From the NCBI GenBank assembly GCA_948470475.1, contig OX419347.1, forward strand, positions 3,325,572 through 3,389,571: DNA of 64,000 bases, written 5' to 3'. This DNA comes from Galaxea fascicularis. Taxonomy: Eukaryota; Cnidaria; Anthozoa; Scleractinia; Euphylliidae. Of this stretch, positions 1 to 9,461 are shown one piece after another. The first letter of the stretch is position 1. Every line of letters begins with the position of its first letter. A program made the translations under genes and the position numbers. The notes beneath the pieces are model-generated. The model was given only the letters and a program-made list of their open reading frames with translations. It did no database searches and was not told the origin of the DNA.

Positions 1-1589
1 AAATGGAACCCTTCTTGAACTATCGTGTGGACTATGTCAGGCGAAGGCCATTTCCGTTCACGTTTTATCCAATCCAATGCAACCTTGGGCCATCCTGGAG
101 ATCTGAGAGCAGGAACTAAATCAAAACCGCCTGCAATTGCTGCCTTTGTGGAGACGGGTGATTCAGTGGGAGCAGCTTCGGCCTCTTCAGTTACGTTTTT
201 GAAAAGGTATTCAAAGAAACGGTCAGTTTGGGTTAAAAGGGTCTTGAAATCTTCGTATTCATCTTTTGGACTGGGTTGTAGAACAGCCTCCGTTGGTGGA
301 GTGACTACTGAGGGTTGCTGTTCTTTGCTTGAGTCAGTTTGACTCTCCCTTTGGGGGTCTCTATTTTCTTTCACATTTAAATCGCTCCGTGACATCTGAT
401 TTCTCGAGGAAAGTTTAGGAACCTCCGATGTACTGGCCATATTCGCTTGACTTAATGATGAGGGTATCTGATTATCATCAACATTTTTTACCTTGACACG
501 TGATCCATTTTTGGACGGGAAATTCTCTTGTGATACTTCATGTTCACTTGTTCGGCTTCCGATTTCGTCCTCACTTGGCCCGCTTCCGTTTTTGTTTTCA
601 TCTCTTCCGCTTCCGGTTTCGTCATCACTTCTTCCGCTTTCGTTTCCTGGCGTGACATCTTGTTGATTCTTTCGCTCCGTTGCATTCGCCATGCAATCCT
701 CCTGTCTTCTACTTTCGTTGTGTTTTCGGCTTTCGATGTCCTGAATTCTCTCTCTCATGTTTCTGAAGCGATCACTAGAAAATAATTCTTGTAGGAAAAG
801 AAGCGGAACGGCTTGTGGTTTAGAAAGCTCGCCTTTGTCGAAAAAGGACGTTTGTATCTCATTAGCAAACTCGAGGTATTCCTTGAGAACATCAGCGTGT
901 TCTTCTGAATATTTGACTCCCCCTAATTGGCAGATACCATGGACAAGCCATTCCCACTGTGTCAAGTTAACATTGGTCAATGCCTGTGGATTCTTGATCC
1001 TTTCCAACTCACCAGAAATTGGACCAAATGACTGCTTGTAACCAATTTGTAGAGCTGGAGAAGTATCTTCGTTTTTCCATTGCATGGCCACACTAAAAAC
1101 ATTTTCTTTAGACGCGATGTCAACCGCACGAATTAAAAGAGTGATCATGTGCGGCGCGGACTTCCCATAGATAGCAGCATGAAAATTCTTCAAGGCTGAA
1201 GTGGCCACGTACTCCGTACCTTCCAGAACGCAAAAGCTCAAAAAAGGATGCCCGATCCCTTTGATTTTCACGTGCATTGGGTTTGCCGAATCTTCGATCA
1301 TTTCGTCGTGGATCATTAAATCATCTGACTTGGGACAGATCACTATGTCTAAATCACCAATATCATCGGATGCTAGGCACTTTAGATCTTCAACCGCACT
1401 CCCATAGGCTCGAAGTATCATGCAGTTGTCAAACGTTTTGCTACAGAACTCAGAAAGTTTCTGTAGCAGGTCGTTGAAACAAAGCTCTGTGTATTTCTTC
1501 CATATTTCACCTTCCTTCCCTCGTTCTCCCATCGATTTGAAGATGCCATTTAGTTCCTGATTGAATGCGCCTTCCTCTTTCGACGCCAT
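1..1589 (-). CDS. Mab-21/cGAS-like nucleotidyltransferase, copy 1 (3' end outside window)
   Basis: The reading frame is open from ATG at 1589 to base 1 without a stop, about 529 codons, and continues past the left edge. Residues 62-83 hold the nucleotidyltransferase signature: a Gly-Ser pair at 63-64 and a D-L-D acid pair (79, 81) in the stretch GDLDIVICP. The third expected carboxylate is the D of FDLVPA, encoded near base 150 and followed by GWPKVALDWI, typical of the Mab-21 fold. A Glu/Lys/Ser-rich, low-complexity linker encoded at about 350-800 lies between these motifs. Family knowledge: cGAS-like receptors and Mab-21 proteins use these acids to bind metal and make cyclic dinucleotides, but many are inactive or untested. 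The gene is a tandem paralog of the gene at 4554-7064 and shares its start context (a TTGCAA run, then ATGGCGTC). The ligand and product are unknown. Confidence 0.88.
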   Translation of the reverse strand, partial: MASKEEGAFNQELNGIFKSMGERGKEGEIWKKYTELCFNDLLQKLSEFCSKTFDNCMILRAYGSAVEDLKCLASDDIGDLDIVICPKSDDLMIHDEMIEDSANPMHVKIKGIGHPFLSFCVLEGTEYVATSALKNFHAAIYGKSAPHMITLLIRAVDIASKENVFSVAMQWKNEDTSPALQIGYKQSFGPISGELERIKNPQALTNVNLTQWEWLVHGICQLGGVKYSEEHADVLKEYLEFANEIQTSFFDKGELSKPQAVPLLFLQELFSSDRFRNMRERIQDIESRKHNESRRQEDCMANATERKNQQDVTPGNESGRSDDETGSGRDENKNGSGPSEDEIGSRTSEHEVSQENFPSKNGSRVKVKNVDDNQIPSSLSQANMASTSEVPKLSSRNQMSRSDLNVKENRDPQRESQTDSSKEQQPSVVTPPTEAVLQPSPKDEYEDFKTLLTQTDRFFEYLFKNVTEEAEAAPTESPVSTKAAIAGGFDLVPALRSPGWPKVALDWIKRERKWPSPDIVHTIVQEGFH

Positions 1590-2149
1590 CTTGCAAAATG
1601 AAATGTTGTAAACTTTCAATGTGATTAGCGACAGAACATTTCATTGTCCAGAGGGAATGGGTAGAGCATTCTTCGAAAAATCCTGGGAGGCTTTCTCTGA
1701 ACGAAAACGTACACCGAATAACAAAGCAAGAAGAAGATAGCAAGCTAAAGATAGCTGAAACTCGAAAAAGGCTTTCAGTCAAGAAAACAAAATTTACATA
1801 AGAAATTTGTTTTGGAACCCCTCCCCTCCTCCTACCCTCACGGAAGAGACCGAGGGGGTGGGGAGTCGGCGCTATTTCTGGCCAATTATGCAACACTTAC
1901 CGTTCGACGCCCTTGTCGCTTTAGCGAGTTAAAACTGTAATACGCCATACTTAACGCTACAACCATAAATTTAATTGTATTCTATAACGATGAGTGATAA
2001 GCATGAACCTTCATTTACAATAAAAATATGACTGACATTTATCCAGACAAATCAAGTTATATTCCGTAAATAGAAACATTTTGTGAGTAGGTCCAGAAGG
2101 CAGTCGCACGTTATTCTGTTTAGCGACTTACATCCACACACAGTCTTGA

Positions 2150-2330
2150 GCCTGGACCAAGGGCGTAGCAAGGGGGGGTCCTGGTGTGCCCGTTCCTTCC
2201 CCCCTTCGTAAGCCTTTTTTTAAGCAAGCAACCTGCAATATTCAGATGACAATCTGGTGAGTATCCTGTGTTTGACACATTCAGACCCCCCTTTGAAAAA
2301 TCCTGGCTACGCCCATGGCCCGGACAAGGG
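2150..2330. repeat. Short inverted-terminal-repeat element (GGGCGTAGC ends)
   Basis: The left end contains GGGCGTAGC followed by a G run. The right end contains its inverse, CCTGGCTACGCCC, preceded by a C run. The 180-bp size and lack of an ORF fit a nonautonomous DNA transposon (MITE). No clear target-site duplication was found. The rest of 1600-2150 and 2330-2580 shows nothing recognisable. Confidence 0.55.
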
Positions 2331-2583
2331 TAACAAGTCGCTTTCCCTTTCTAATTTATTTTCAGTGCTGAAAGTACGTAGTATTTTGACCCTCACTTGG
2401 TTTTATACAAGCGATTTTGGCGCTTTCTTTATACACATCGCATCACGTTACGTATTTCTTGGCTATCGTAGATACTTGCAAATTTTAAAAAAAGGGTTAT
2501 TAAACATTTTTCGTAAGTTACGATTAGGGTGACAATGAATTGTGAGGATTGATTATTGGGTCGATATAAAACAATATTCTCTA

Positions 2584-2780
2584 TTATTAAATTCTCAACC
2601 TCGGATAATGCAATTCTAGCTTTTTGATTGGTTCACTAGATCTCGGTTACCAGCCATTATACCTGCATTTGACCATATATGGAAATGAATGCGTCAAAGG
2701 TGGCTTTGGCGCCCGAAAGTCACATCACTTTCTGGTCATTTCTTAAAATTTAGCAAAACCGAAAGTTGAGAATTTAATAA
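2584..2780. repeat. MITE-like element with TTATTAAATTCTCAAC ends
   Basis: TTATTAAATTCTCAAC at the left is matched by the inverse GTTGAGAATTTAATAA at the right, giving a 197-bp inverted-repeat unit with no coding potential. It directly abuts the next foldback unit at 2781. Confidence 0.6.
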
Positions 2781-2900
2781 AACAATTATTCCATTCGCGC
2801 TTGTTGGATATGAGATTGGTTATAGCCAACTCGGCCCTACGGGCCTCGTTGCGGGCTATTTACCATCTCATATCCAACGCACGCTCATGGAACAATTGTT
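2781..2900. repeat. 120-bp foldback element
   Basis: The arms AACAATTATTCCAT...TTGGATATGAGAT and ATCTCATATCCAA...ATGGAACAATTGTT are inverse copies around a GC-rich centre (CCTACGGGCC). It looks like a dispersed hairpin repeat. Confidence 0.65.
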
Positions 2901-3109
2901 AATTAGTTTAAACCTCAGTGTCGATATTTCACAGACGCCTGACCAAAAATCAATTGGTGTACTCGAAAAGGAGGTCAGGAAATAAATAGGAATTGGGTTA
3001 AGCTACCGAAAGGTTCAAGAACTGCGTTGAGCTCTTCGTGTTTAACCTTAAGGAACGATCACTGTTTGAAAGATGCTAATTAATTTACCCGACTCGTATG
3101 AAGGTTACT

Positions 3110-3394
3110 TCAGTCTAATGGAATGTCATCCATGCTCTGTTGCCGTGGCGGATCTGGTCCTCTCTCCAAACTGCTGAAGAATCTGTTCATAACCTGTGTT
3201 CCTATACCAGCTGGATACAGGTTGCTTAAGTCCAAAGGATCTTCAGCATTAGGATCGAGCATCCTTGCTACTGCAGCTTCTTCATTTCCCATTACAAGGT
3301 CATCTTGTCTGAGTAGGTACTTCATAGATGCAATTACCCCTTGGAACGCTGAAAGCATACGGCGCCTCAAGTTTGGTTCAGGGTTCATCCAAAC
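3110..3394 (-). CDS. Candidate 3' terminal exon of the copy-2 nucleotidyltransferase gene
   Basis: An open frame ends with TGA at 3112-3110. It begins after a plausible acceptor (pyrimidine-rich stretch, then GAAAG|GTTTGG) in phase 0. The peptide starts VWMNPEPNLRRRML and ends QSMDDIPLD, with a leucine- and charge-rich helix-like middle. It is coding-like and lies on the same strand 1.2 kb downstream of the 836-codon ORF, so it may be that gene's C-terminal exon. The junction is not settled: the best-looking donor near the end of the ORF (GTCG|GTAAAC, about 4645) is phase 1, while this acceptor needs phase 0. Either a weak donor or an intermediate exon is required. The 3400-3900 stretch has nothing else recognisable. 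Confidence 0.45.
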   Translation of the reverse strand, partial: VWMNPEPNLRRRMLSAFQGVIASMKYLLRQDDLVMGNEEAAVARMLDPNAEDPLDLSNLYPAGIGTQVMNRFFSSLERGPDPPRQQSMDDIPLD

Positions 3395-3907
3395 CTTTCA
3401 ACACAGTAAAGAACAATACTCAATTCATGCACGTTACCGTAATTTGAAAATCATGATTACATGGACCGATCCGAATTGCTCCTTAAATCAGCCAAAAAAT
3501 AATGAAAATCTTAATCTGAAACTAATTTAATTTGTTCCCACTAGTTACTAGGGGACATTGGGGTTTGCGGTGTTGCTCATTTTGTTGTGCGGTTAATAAA
3601 ATCCCACCTTGCGGTATTGCTTGGGTCATAAACCCTACGGTATACGATGTCTGTGTTTTCAAACCTACTTTTCTTCCGGTGATGCGATGTTTGCTTATAG
3701 TGTTTCCACTGTGTTGCGGTATTGAGAGCCCTCCAGGAACTAAAAAAACAGAGTCTCTCTGTACTTGTGGCTTGTTTTCGGCTTCTATCAGTTAATCTGT
3801 ATAAATCAGTTTCGCATCTATTTATTGGGCTGTATCCATAGGAACAGTTTTGCAAACTACATTTCAGTGGCAAAATGTTCTTTGGCCCACGGCAAATTTA
3901 AGCAAGG

Positions 3908-4055
3908 TATAGAACGTTTTCACTCACGTGACCAGCAGCCATTTTGGTTTAATGAAACAAAAGAAAGTATTTGCAAAATATGGAGTTCAAATTCCCAGAG
4001 GGTTAGCCTGGTACGCCAATATGGCCGCCTTGACGTCATGTGAAAACTCTCTATA
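3908..4055. repeat. MITE with TATAGAACG/CTCTCTATA ends
   Basis: The 148-bp element begins TATAGAACGTTTTCACTCACGTGACC and ends GACGTCATGTGAAAACTCTCTATA. A second copy is at 14678-14857. TA at both tips suggests a Tc1/mariner-type nonautonomous element, which is an inference. Confidence 0.7.
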
Positions 4056-4428
4056 CGATGACTTATGAGTTCGTAACATACTGTATTTTGAATACACCCT
4101 CTAAACAGCTTATGGCCAAAATGTTAGCACTCAGACGATCGATTATAGACAATTAAAAATGAACACTGCGCTACATACCGGGAGCCACTTCTGCTAAATG
4201 TTGGTTTGGGGACGATCTTGAAGGTGAAAAAGTAATAAATCAAAGGACAGTGGTGTGATCGTAACAGTGCCCTACAATTCTTTATATACCATGCCAATCA
4301 GAATGAGCACAACTGTTGTATATTCGTCGGTTCTTCCACCAAACCTTTCCATCGCGCACCGCTGCATTGGCTATGTAGGGTTATGTATTTTCTATGACAT
4401 AGTATAGTTATGCAAAGCATTCTTGTGA

Positions 4429-4534
4429 TATACCATGGAATATCCGTCTTGTCATTTGTCATTTTCTCTCACCTAAAGGCTGCTGTGTATACGAAGAAAT
4501 TAAAAGTCACTCGTGGGATATTCCATGGTATACC
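4429..4534. repeat. 106-bp inverted-repeat element
   Basis: TATACCATGGAATATCC at the left is mirrored by GGATATTCCATGGTATACC at the right. It is a small hairpin-forming element just downstream of the 836-codon ORF. Confidence 0.6.
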
Positions 4535-4553
4535 AATCGAAAGTCTTGCATAC

Positions 4554-7064
4554 CTAGTATCTATCTAGTATCATGCAAACGCAGATTAGGATTAAACATT
4601 TAACTACAGCGATAAACATGTGATATTCTTCACAAAAATGTTTACCGACCTTCCAATACACTACGTCCCAGAGGCATTCAAACACTTTCAGGCAGTCCTT
4701 AGCGTTCAGGTTATGCTTTGCAATCATCTCTCGGAGATCTTCCACCAAGCACCTCTCCATAGAGTCGGAACCGTTAAGAAAAAAGTCTTCTTTAAAGGCC
4801 TTGTCGATCAGATCCTGGCCAGTAGCAAGATAAACATCTTTGAGGTCGTGGAAACGGTAACCTGTGCTGGAGCCTCGTGCATGAGGCGTGGTGGCCACTT
4901 TAGTGGGAACTGTCTGCACTTCAGGCAGCTTTTTTCCCTCATCATTGCCACTGGCTGACGTTTGATCCGCTTCTCCATCTCTTTGTCCTGGGGCTGTGTT
5001 TTCGGCTGGATCACTTCTAGAGAGCAACTTTTCGGTTTGTACTTGCTTTGCAGCCTCTTCATCCTCGATCAGCTTTGCAAAACGCACTGGATTTTCAAGG
5101 ATCTCTACAGTCTTTTCAGCCAAGGAGTCAAGAATCTCAGGATTTTCAATGTAATCTATGCCGAACAGATTGTATGATCCAACAAAGAAATGTCTCAAGT
5201 CCCGAGTCACGAGTACTTCCAAAAGGCTTCCGAGTAGCTTCATCACGCAATCAGACCTGTTGCTCTCGGTCCACATGTCAGAACCAGTTTCTTCGATCGT
5301 CTTCAGTAAAACGTTTTTGAGATGAAATGTCACCAGACCCTTTGGTTCTTTAAGATACGCACGATGATATTTCTTCAGGCAGCGGTAGCAGTCACGCTGG
5401 ATGTCATTCATTTCTTGGCTCAACAGGTATTCCGCGTTAGAAAAAGAGATTCTGAAGTCGCATTCTGGGTTTCCTCCTTTTTTTGGTGGCTTAACAACCA
5501 AATGAAACCCTTCTTGAACGATCGTGTGGACTATGTCAGGCGAAGGCCATTTCCGTTCACGTTTTATCCAATCCAATGCAACCTTGGGCCATCCTGGTGC
5601 TCTAAAAGCAGGTACTAAATCAAACCCGACCAGAATGGGATTCCTTGAAGTATCAGTTGACTTTCGTTTCTCTTCGGGTGCAGCTTTGGCTTCTTCTGTG
5701 ATTTTCTTAAACAAGTGTTCGAACAGAAGGTGGTTTCGACGTGAAAGAGCCTTGACCTCTACGTATTCATGTTTTGAATTGGGCGGTAGAACAGCCTTAC
5801 TTGGCAGAATGTCTACTGGAGGACGCCCGTCTTTCTCTGATTCTCTTTCACTGTCTGATTTCAGGTCTCTCTCACTCTGATCGCTTTCTTCGTTTCCATT
5901 TTCATCCATCTCAGTTAAATGCGCAGAAGAGCAACAAGGCACCTTTCCTGAAGAGACATTCACTTTCGAGTGGCTTAATGTTGTTCCTAAGTCCTCTCCA
6001 GTGGATCTCTGACTGCCATCAGCTGTTTGTGCCGTTATAGATGGCGCAGCTCTCGACATACAAGTCTCTTGTGTGTTTTCTTCCTCATCTGTGTCACTTT
6101 CCTTTTCGTGACAGTTTTCTGACAGGTCATATTGATATTTTTGCTCTTCTTCATCTTCTTCAGAAAAACAATCTCGACTTTTTCCTCTTTCGTTTAGCAT
6201 TCGTGTTTCAATTTCCAGAACTCGATCTCTGAAATTTTTAGCGCGGTCGCTGAAAACTAAATCTTGTAGCACAAGGGAGAATGTTTGCGGCTGACACAGC
6301 AGGCCTTTTTCAAAATAGGACATTTGCACCTCATTAGCAAACTCAATGTATTCCTTGAGAACATCAGCGTGTTCCCGTGAATATTTCTTTCCCGCTCCCT
6401 TGCAGAAAGCGTGGGCAATCCATTCAAATTCTCCCACGTCTATGTTGGTCAATGTCTGCGGGTTTTTCAGCCTTTCCATTTCTTCAGAAATATGACCAAA
6501 TGACTGGGAACAATCCATTGTCCAAGCTGGACTTGTTTCGTTCGTATTCCACTCGGCGCTGTCAACTTTTACCCACCCTTCTCGATGTAAGATGTCAACC
6601 ATACGAGTTAACAAGTCGACTAGATGCGGTGCAGATCTTCCGTAAATTGCAGAATGGAAATTTTTCAAGGCTGAAGAGGCCACATACTTAGAGTCCTGCA
6701 CGAGGCAGTGTTGCAAAACCGGGTGTTCGATTCCTTTGATTTTCACGTGCATTGGGTTCACCGAATATTCGATCATTTCGTCGTGGATCATCAAATCATC
6801 TGATTTGGGACAGATCACGATATCCAGATCACCAACGTCATTGGGTGCTAGGCACTTTAAATCTTCCACTGCACTCCCATATATTCTCAGTATCATGCAA
6901 TTATCAAACTTCCTGTTTAAGTACTCGGAGACCTGTTGTAGTAGGTAGCCAGTACAATATTCAGTGTACTCCTTAAAAAAATTGCCTTCTTTTCCTCGTT
7001 TTCCCATCGTCTTGAATACGACGTTTAGCTTCTGTGTTACTTCGTCTTCCTGTCTCGACGCCAT
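4554..7064 (-). CDS. Mab-21/cGAS-like nucleotidyltransferase, copy 2
   Basis: A single 836-codon ORF starts at ATG 7064 and ends with a stop at 4554. G63-S64 and the acid pair D79/D81 (in GDLDIVICP) form the catalytic signature. F481-D482-L-V-P-A carries the presumed third carboxylate, followed by GWPKVALDWIKRERKWPSPD and FRISFSNAEYLL, the Mab-21 C-lobe. Between them lie a helical stretch (about 198-290) and an acidic Glu/Asp/Ser-rich disordered linker (about 291-430). Ordinary cGAS-like enzymes have these acids far closer together. Residues after about 660 are a second low-complexity tail and then a predicted helical end. The last 20 or so residues (hydrophobic, ILICVCMILDRY) may be intron read-through after a donor near 4645. 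Role by family: nucleotide second-messenger synthesis or nucleic-acid sensing; no activity is shown here. It is a tandem duplicate of the 1-1589 gene. Confidence 0.88.
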   Translation of the reverse strand: MASRQEDEVTQKLNVVFKTMGKRGKEGNFFKEYTEYCTGYLLQQVSEYLNRKFDNCMILRIYGSAVEDLKCLAPNDVGDLDIVICPKSDDLMIHDEMIEYSVNPMHVKIKGIEHPVLQHCLVQDSKYVASSALKNFHSAIYGRSAPHLVDLLTRMVDILHREGWVKVDSAEWNTNETSPAWTMDCSQSFGHISEEMERLKNPQTLTNIDVGEFEWIAHAFCKGAGKKYSREHADVLKEYIEFANEVQMSYFEKGLLCQPQTFSLVLQDLVFSDRAKNFRDRVLEIETRMLNERGKSRDCFSEEDEEEQKYQYDLSENCHEKESDTDEEENTQETCMSRAAPSITAQTADGSQRSTGEDLGTTLSHSKVNVSSGKVPCCSSAHLTEMDENGNEESDQSERDLKSDSERESEKDGRPPVDILPSKAVLPPNSKHEYVEVKALSRRNHLLFEHLFKKITEEAKAAPEEKRKSTDTSRNPILVGFDLVPAFRAPGWPKVALDWIKRERKWPSPDIVHTIVQEGFHLVVKPPKKGGNPECDFRISFSNAEYLLSQEMNDIQRDCYRCLKKYHRAYLKEPKGLVTFHLKNVLLKTIEETGSDMWTESNRSDCVMKLLGSLLEVLVTRDLRHFFVGSYNLFGIDYIENPEILDSLAEKTVEILENPVRFAKLIEDEEAAKQVQTEKLLSRSDPAENTAPGQRDGEADQTSASGNDEGKKLPEVQTVPTKVATTPHARGSSTGYRFHDLKDVYLATGQDLIDKAFKEDFFLNGSDSMERCLVEDLREMIAKHNLNAKDCLKVFECLWDVVYWKVGKHFCEEYHMFIAVVKCLILICVCMILDRY

Positions 7065-7507
7065 TTTGCAAGATTGAAGTCGCGTACCTTAAGCCGTGCA
7101 GCTTTATTTTTACAGTAAACGATGGAAACGGAAATATTTGTCCAGTGTTCCATGTTACAGAGCTATTTGTGAATAGCAAATAAAAACCGAGCTGTTGACC
7201 ATTAATGGTCATCATGTATAGCCTGCGAATACAGCCGCCTCTCATCGCTCCTGGCCCCCGAGGTGCGTTTCGCGAACAGTTTTGATTTCACACCATTTTG
7301 TGTCAAGTGGTCACAAACATCTTTGAAATGGAAATGAGAGTTTAGGCTGTTTCGCAAGCTCATTAAAAAATATGCAAGTATATCTCTTGCAATAAATCGT
7401 CTCAAAATCGCCACAAGAGTTTGAAAAAATGAAGTAGCTAAGAGGCTAAGACGTGTTTCCTTTATTCTGAGCGGATTTTCCACTATTGCAAAGCGTTTGA
7501 CGCCTTT

Positions 7508-7690
7508 CAGGCGCGGATCCAGGATTTTTTAATAGGGGGTGGCTGATACAGTCGGCCGCCAAACTATACTATATTTTTTGGGACCCATGCATGTGTTTCC
7601 TTTTTTTCACGTTTTAGATTTTTATGGTGGGCTTCTCCGAAGGGGGGTGGCTAACCACCCAATCCACCCCCCCTCCTGTATTCACCCCTG
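7508..7690. mobile_element. MITE with GGATCCAGG-type ends and 5-bp target duplication
   Basis: The 183-bp element starts CAGGCGCGGATCCAGG and ends in an imperfect inverse, CTGTATTCACCCCTG. It is flanked by the 5-bp direct repeat CCTTT at 7503-7507 and 7691-7695. Its interior has a G run and a C run. A related element with the same tip type lies at 62838-63075. The flanking 7065-7507 and 7700-8200 stretches contain no gene I can support. Confidence 0.72.
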
Positions 7691-8230
7691 CCTTTACAAA
7701 GGAAAAAAGAAGTGAATTGTTTGCAGAATGATACTTCAGTAGGTGGTTACTTAACTTCAGAAGCATTTTCTCTCGGTCCAACTAGCATCAGTGTGTGAAT
7801 ATATTTTACCAACGAGTTGAAGTAAAGTTATTTTATATTTATTATTATGTTCTCCCTCAAAATGAACTGTTTAATCCAAAAACCTTAAATGCGTGAAAAA
7901 TAATAGTTTCGGCGTGAGAACGTAAGTTTGCGTTCGTTTGCGTGAGTCTCACGCTCAATGCGTGAGACTTGAGCGCTCTGCATTATGCACCCGGTTGGAA
8001 TAGTGGGTGGGATGGGTTAGTGAAAAATATGCTTCGCAAAGGAGAGGGTTAAGAGAATCTGAACTTGATTGTTTTGCATATGACCCGATATCGAAATTCT
8101 TTAAATCCCACCGAAAAATATTAATTAGCGCTACGAATAGAAGCTCCAAGGGACGGCACGACTGTCCGAGGCCTTTCCAGCGGTCCTCGTGTTCGTACCC
8201 AATCTCTCGGTTATCGGAACATTTTGGAAG

Positions 8231-8353
8231 ATGGCGGCGTGCGTCTGTGAAAGAATGCTACCTGCCTAATGCCAGAGAACTTTTACGGTTTTTAGACCGA
8301 ATTTTCGAGATCTTAAGCAAGCAGAAGAACTAAAAAGGTTTTCCCTTCGATAG
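8231..8353 (+). other. Probable 5' noncoding exon (with short upstream ORF) of the gene at 9047
   Basis: AAGATGGCGGCG at 8228-8239 is followed by a 12-codon ORF ending in TAA. A strong donor, GATAG|GTGAGTG, ends the exon at 8353. No coding frame continues across it, so it is read as 5' UTR spliced to the exon that starts at 9047. The transcript start is not identified; the upstream sequence only suggests a TATA-less promoter. Confidence 0.45.
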
Positions 8354-9046
8354 GTGAGTGTCCATTTCTTTTGGAAGCTTAAAATTAGGGCGTGATTATC
8401 TCAGTTCTTTAGTTGGTTGTTAAGCGATTTCTGCTTCAAATCATTGATTTGGACTAATTTCGGTAGGTACAGGAAGTACTTGTTTGGAAAACTGCACTGT
8501 AATTTGCGAACGTTTGCCGCTCACAAGAATGAATTTGAACAACGTGTACCGCCTGCAAAATACTTTGATTTGACGAGTCAGCTAATTATGATTTTATCGC
8601 GTACTATAAGCTTAGAACATGTCATTAGAAATTCATGTCTCCTAAAACTGACGGAGACAAAGGGTGGTTAGTTCTATTTTTCACACTTACGAAATCTCAT
8701 TGTCTGATTACTCTTGTTCGAAGTGCTATTATCTGATTGTCTCTGTGAATTTTCATTGTTCGCCAAATTATATAAATATTAAAATCAAAACCCAAACTTT
8801 TAAATGCAGGGCCCACAGAGCAATTTTTGAAATGTGATGGCCCCGGCTCTTTCACTGTGGGCATGTTTATATGGTCTCAGGTACCCCGAACCAACCCAAG
8901 AACAATTAATAGAATAATTAGAATAAATTATTGTCAATGTAAAGTCTAAGCACACTCGTCTCCCACAGAGGGTGGAACCAATTTTTTGCCATACACATTG
9001 CGTCACAATAAATATTACATGCTCATGTATGCTTGACACTTTATAG

Positions 9047-9428
9047 ATGATGCAGTCCAGTATCTGTAGTAATAGCCATGCTTACGGAAATCGTGAATTA
9101 TACCAAGAGGTCTTTAAAGTTCTGGATGACCTCAGAATGGCCGACTTAAAAATGACTTTTCAGGAACATTGTATTCAGGTAAGAAGTGAAAAAATAATTA
9201 GTTTTGACTTGGGTGCTTACAGTCTGTAAATCATCCACTATCACAACTTGTTTGATGTATTTGTTGTAAGGACTTCTTTCTGTTAGCAATCCATATAAAT
9301 AATTTATATGGATTGCTAACAGAAAGAAGTCTAACTCACTTGGCTTGGATAGCTCAGTTGTTAGCACCAGACTACCAGGTGGTAGGTCTCGGGTTCAAAC
9401 CCTAGCCAGACCAACACTCAGGGTCTTT

Positions 9429-9461
<33 letters not shown>

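Noticed and set aside
25..342. Plus-strand ORFs at 25-342 and 5524-5880
   Set aside because: Antisense shadows of the nucleotidyltransferase genes; they resemble each other only because the sense genes are paralogs.
7202..7483. 93-aa minus-strand ORF upstream of the copy-2 nucleotidyltransferase
   Set aside because: No similarity to the paralog's upstream region and low-complexity composition; could be untranslated leader at most.
9350..9413. tRNA gene on the plus strand
   Set aside because: A and B boxes are present, but the arms do not pair as a cloverleaf and a SINE body follows directly.
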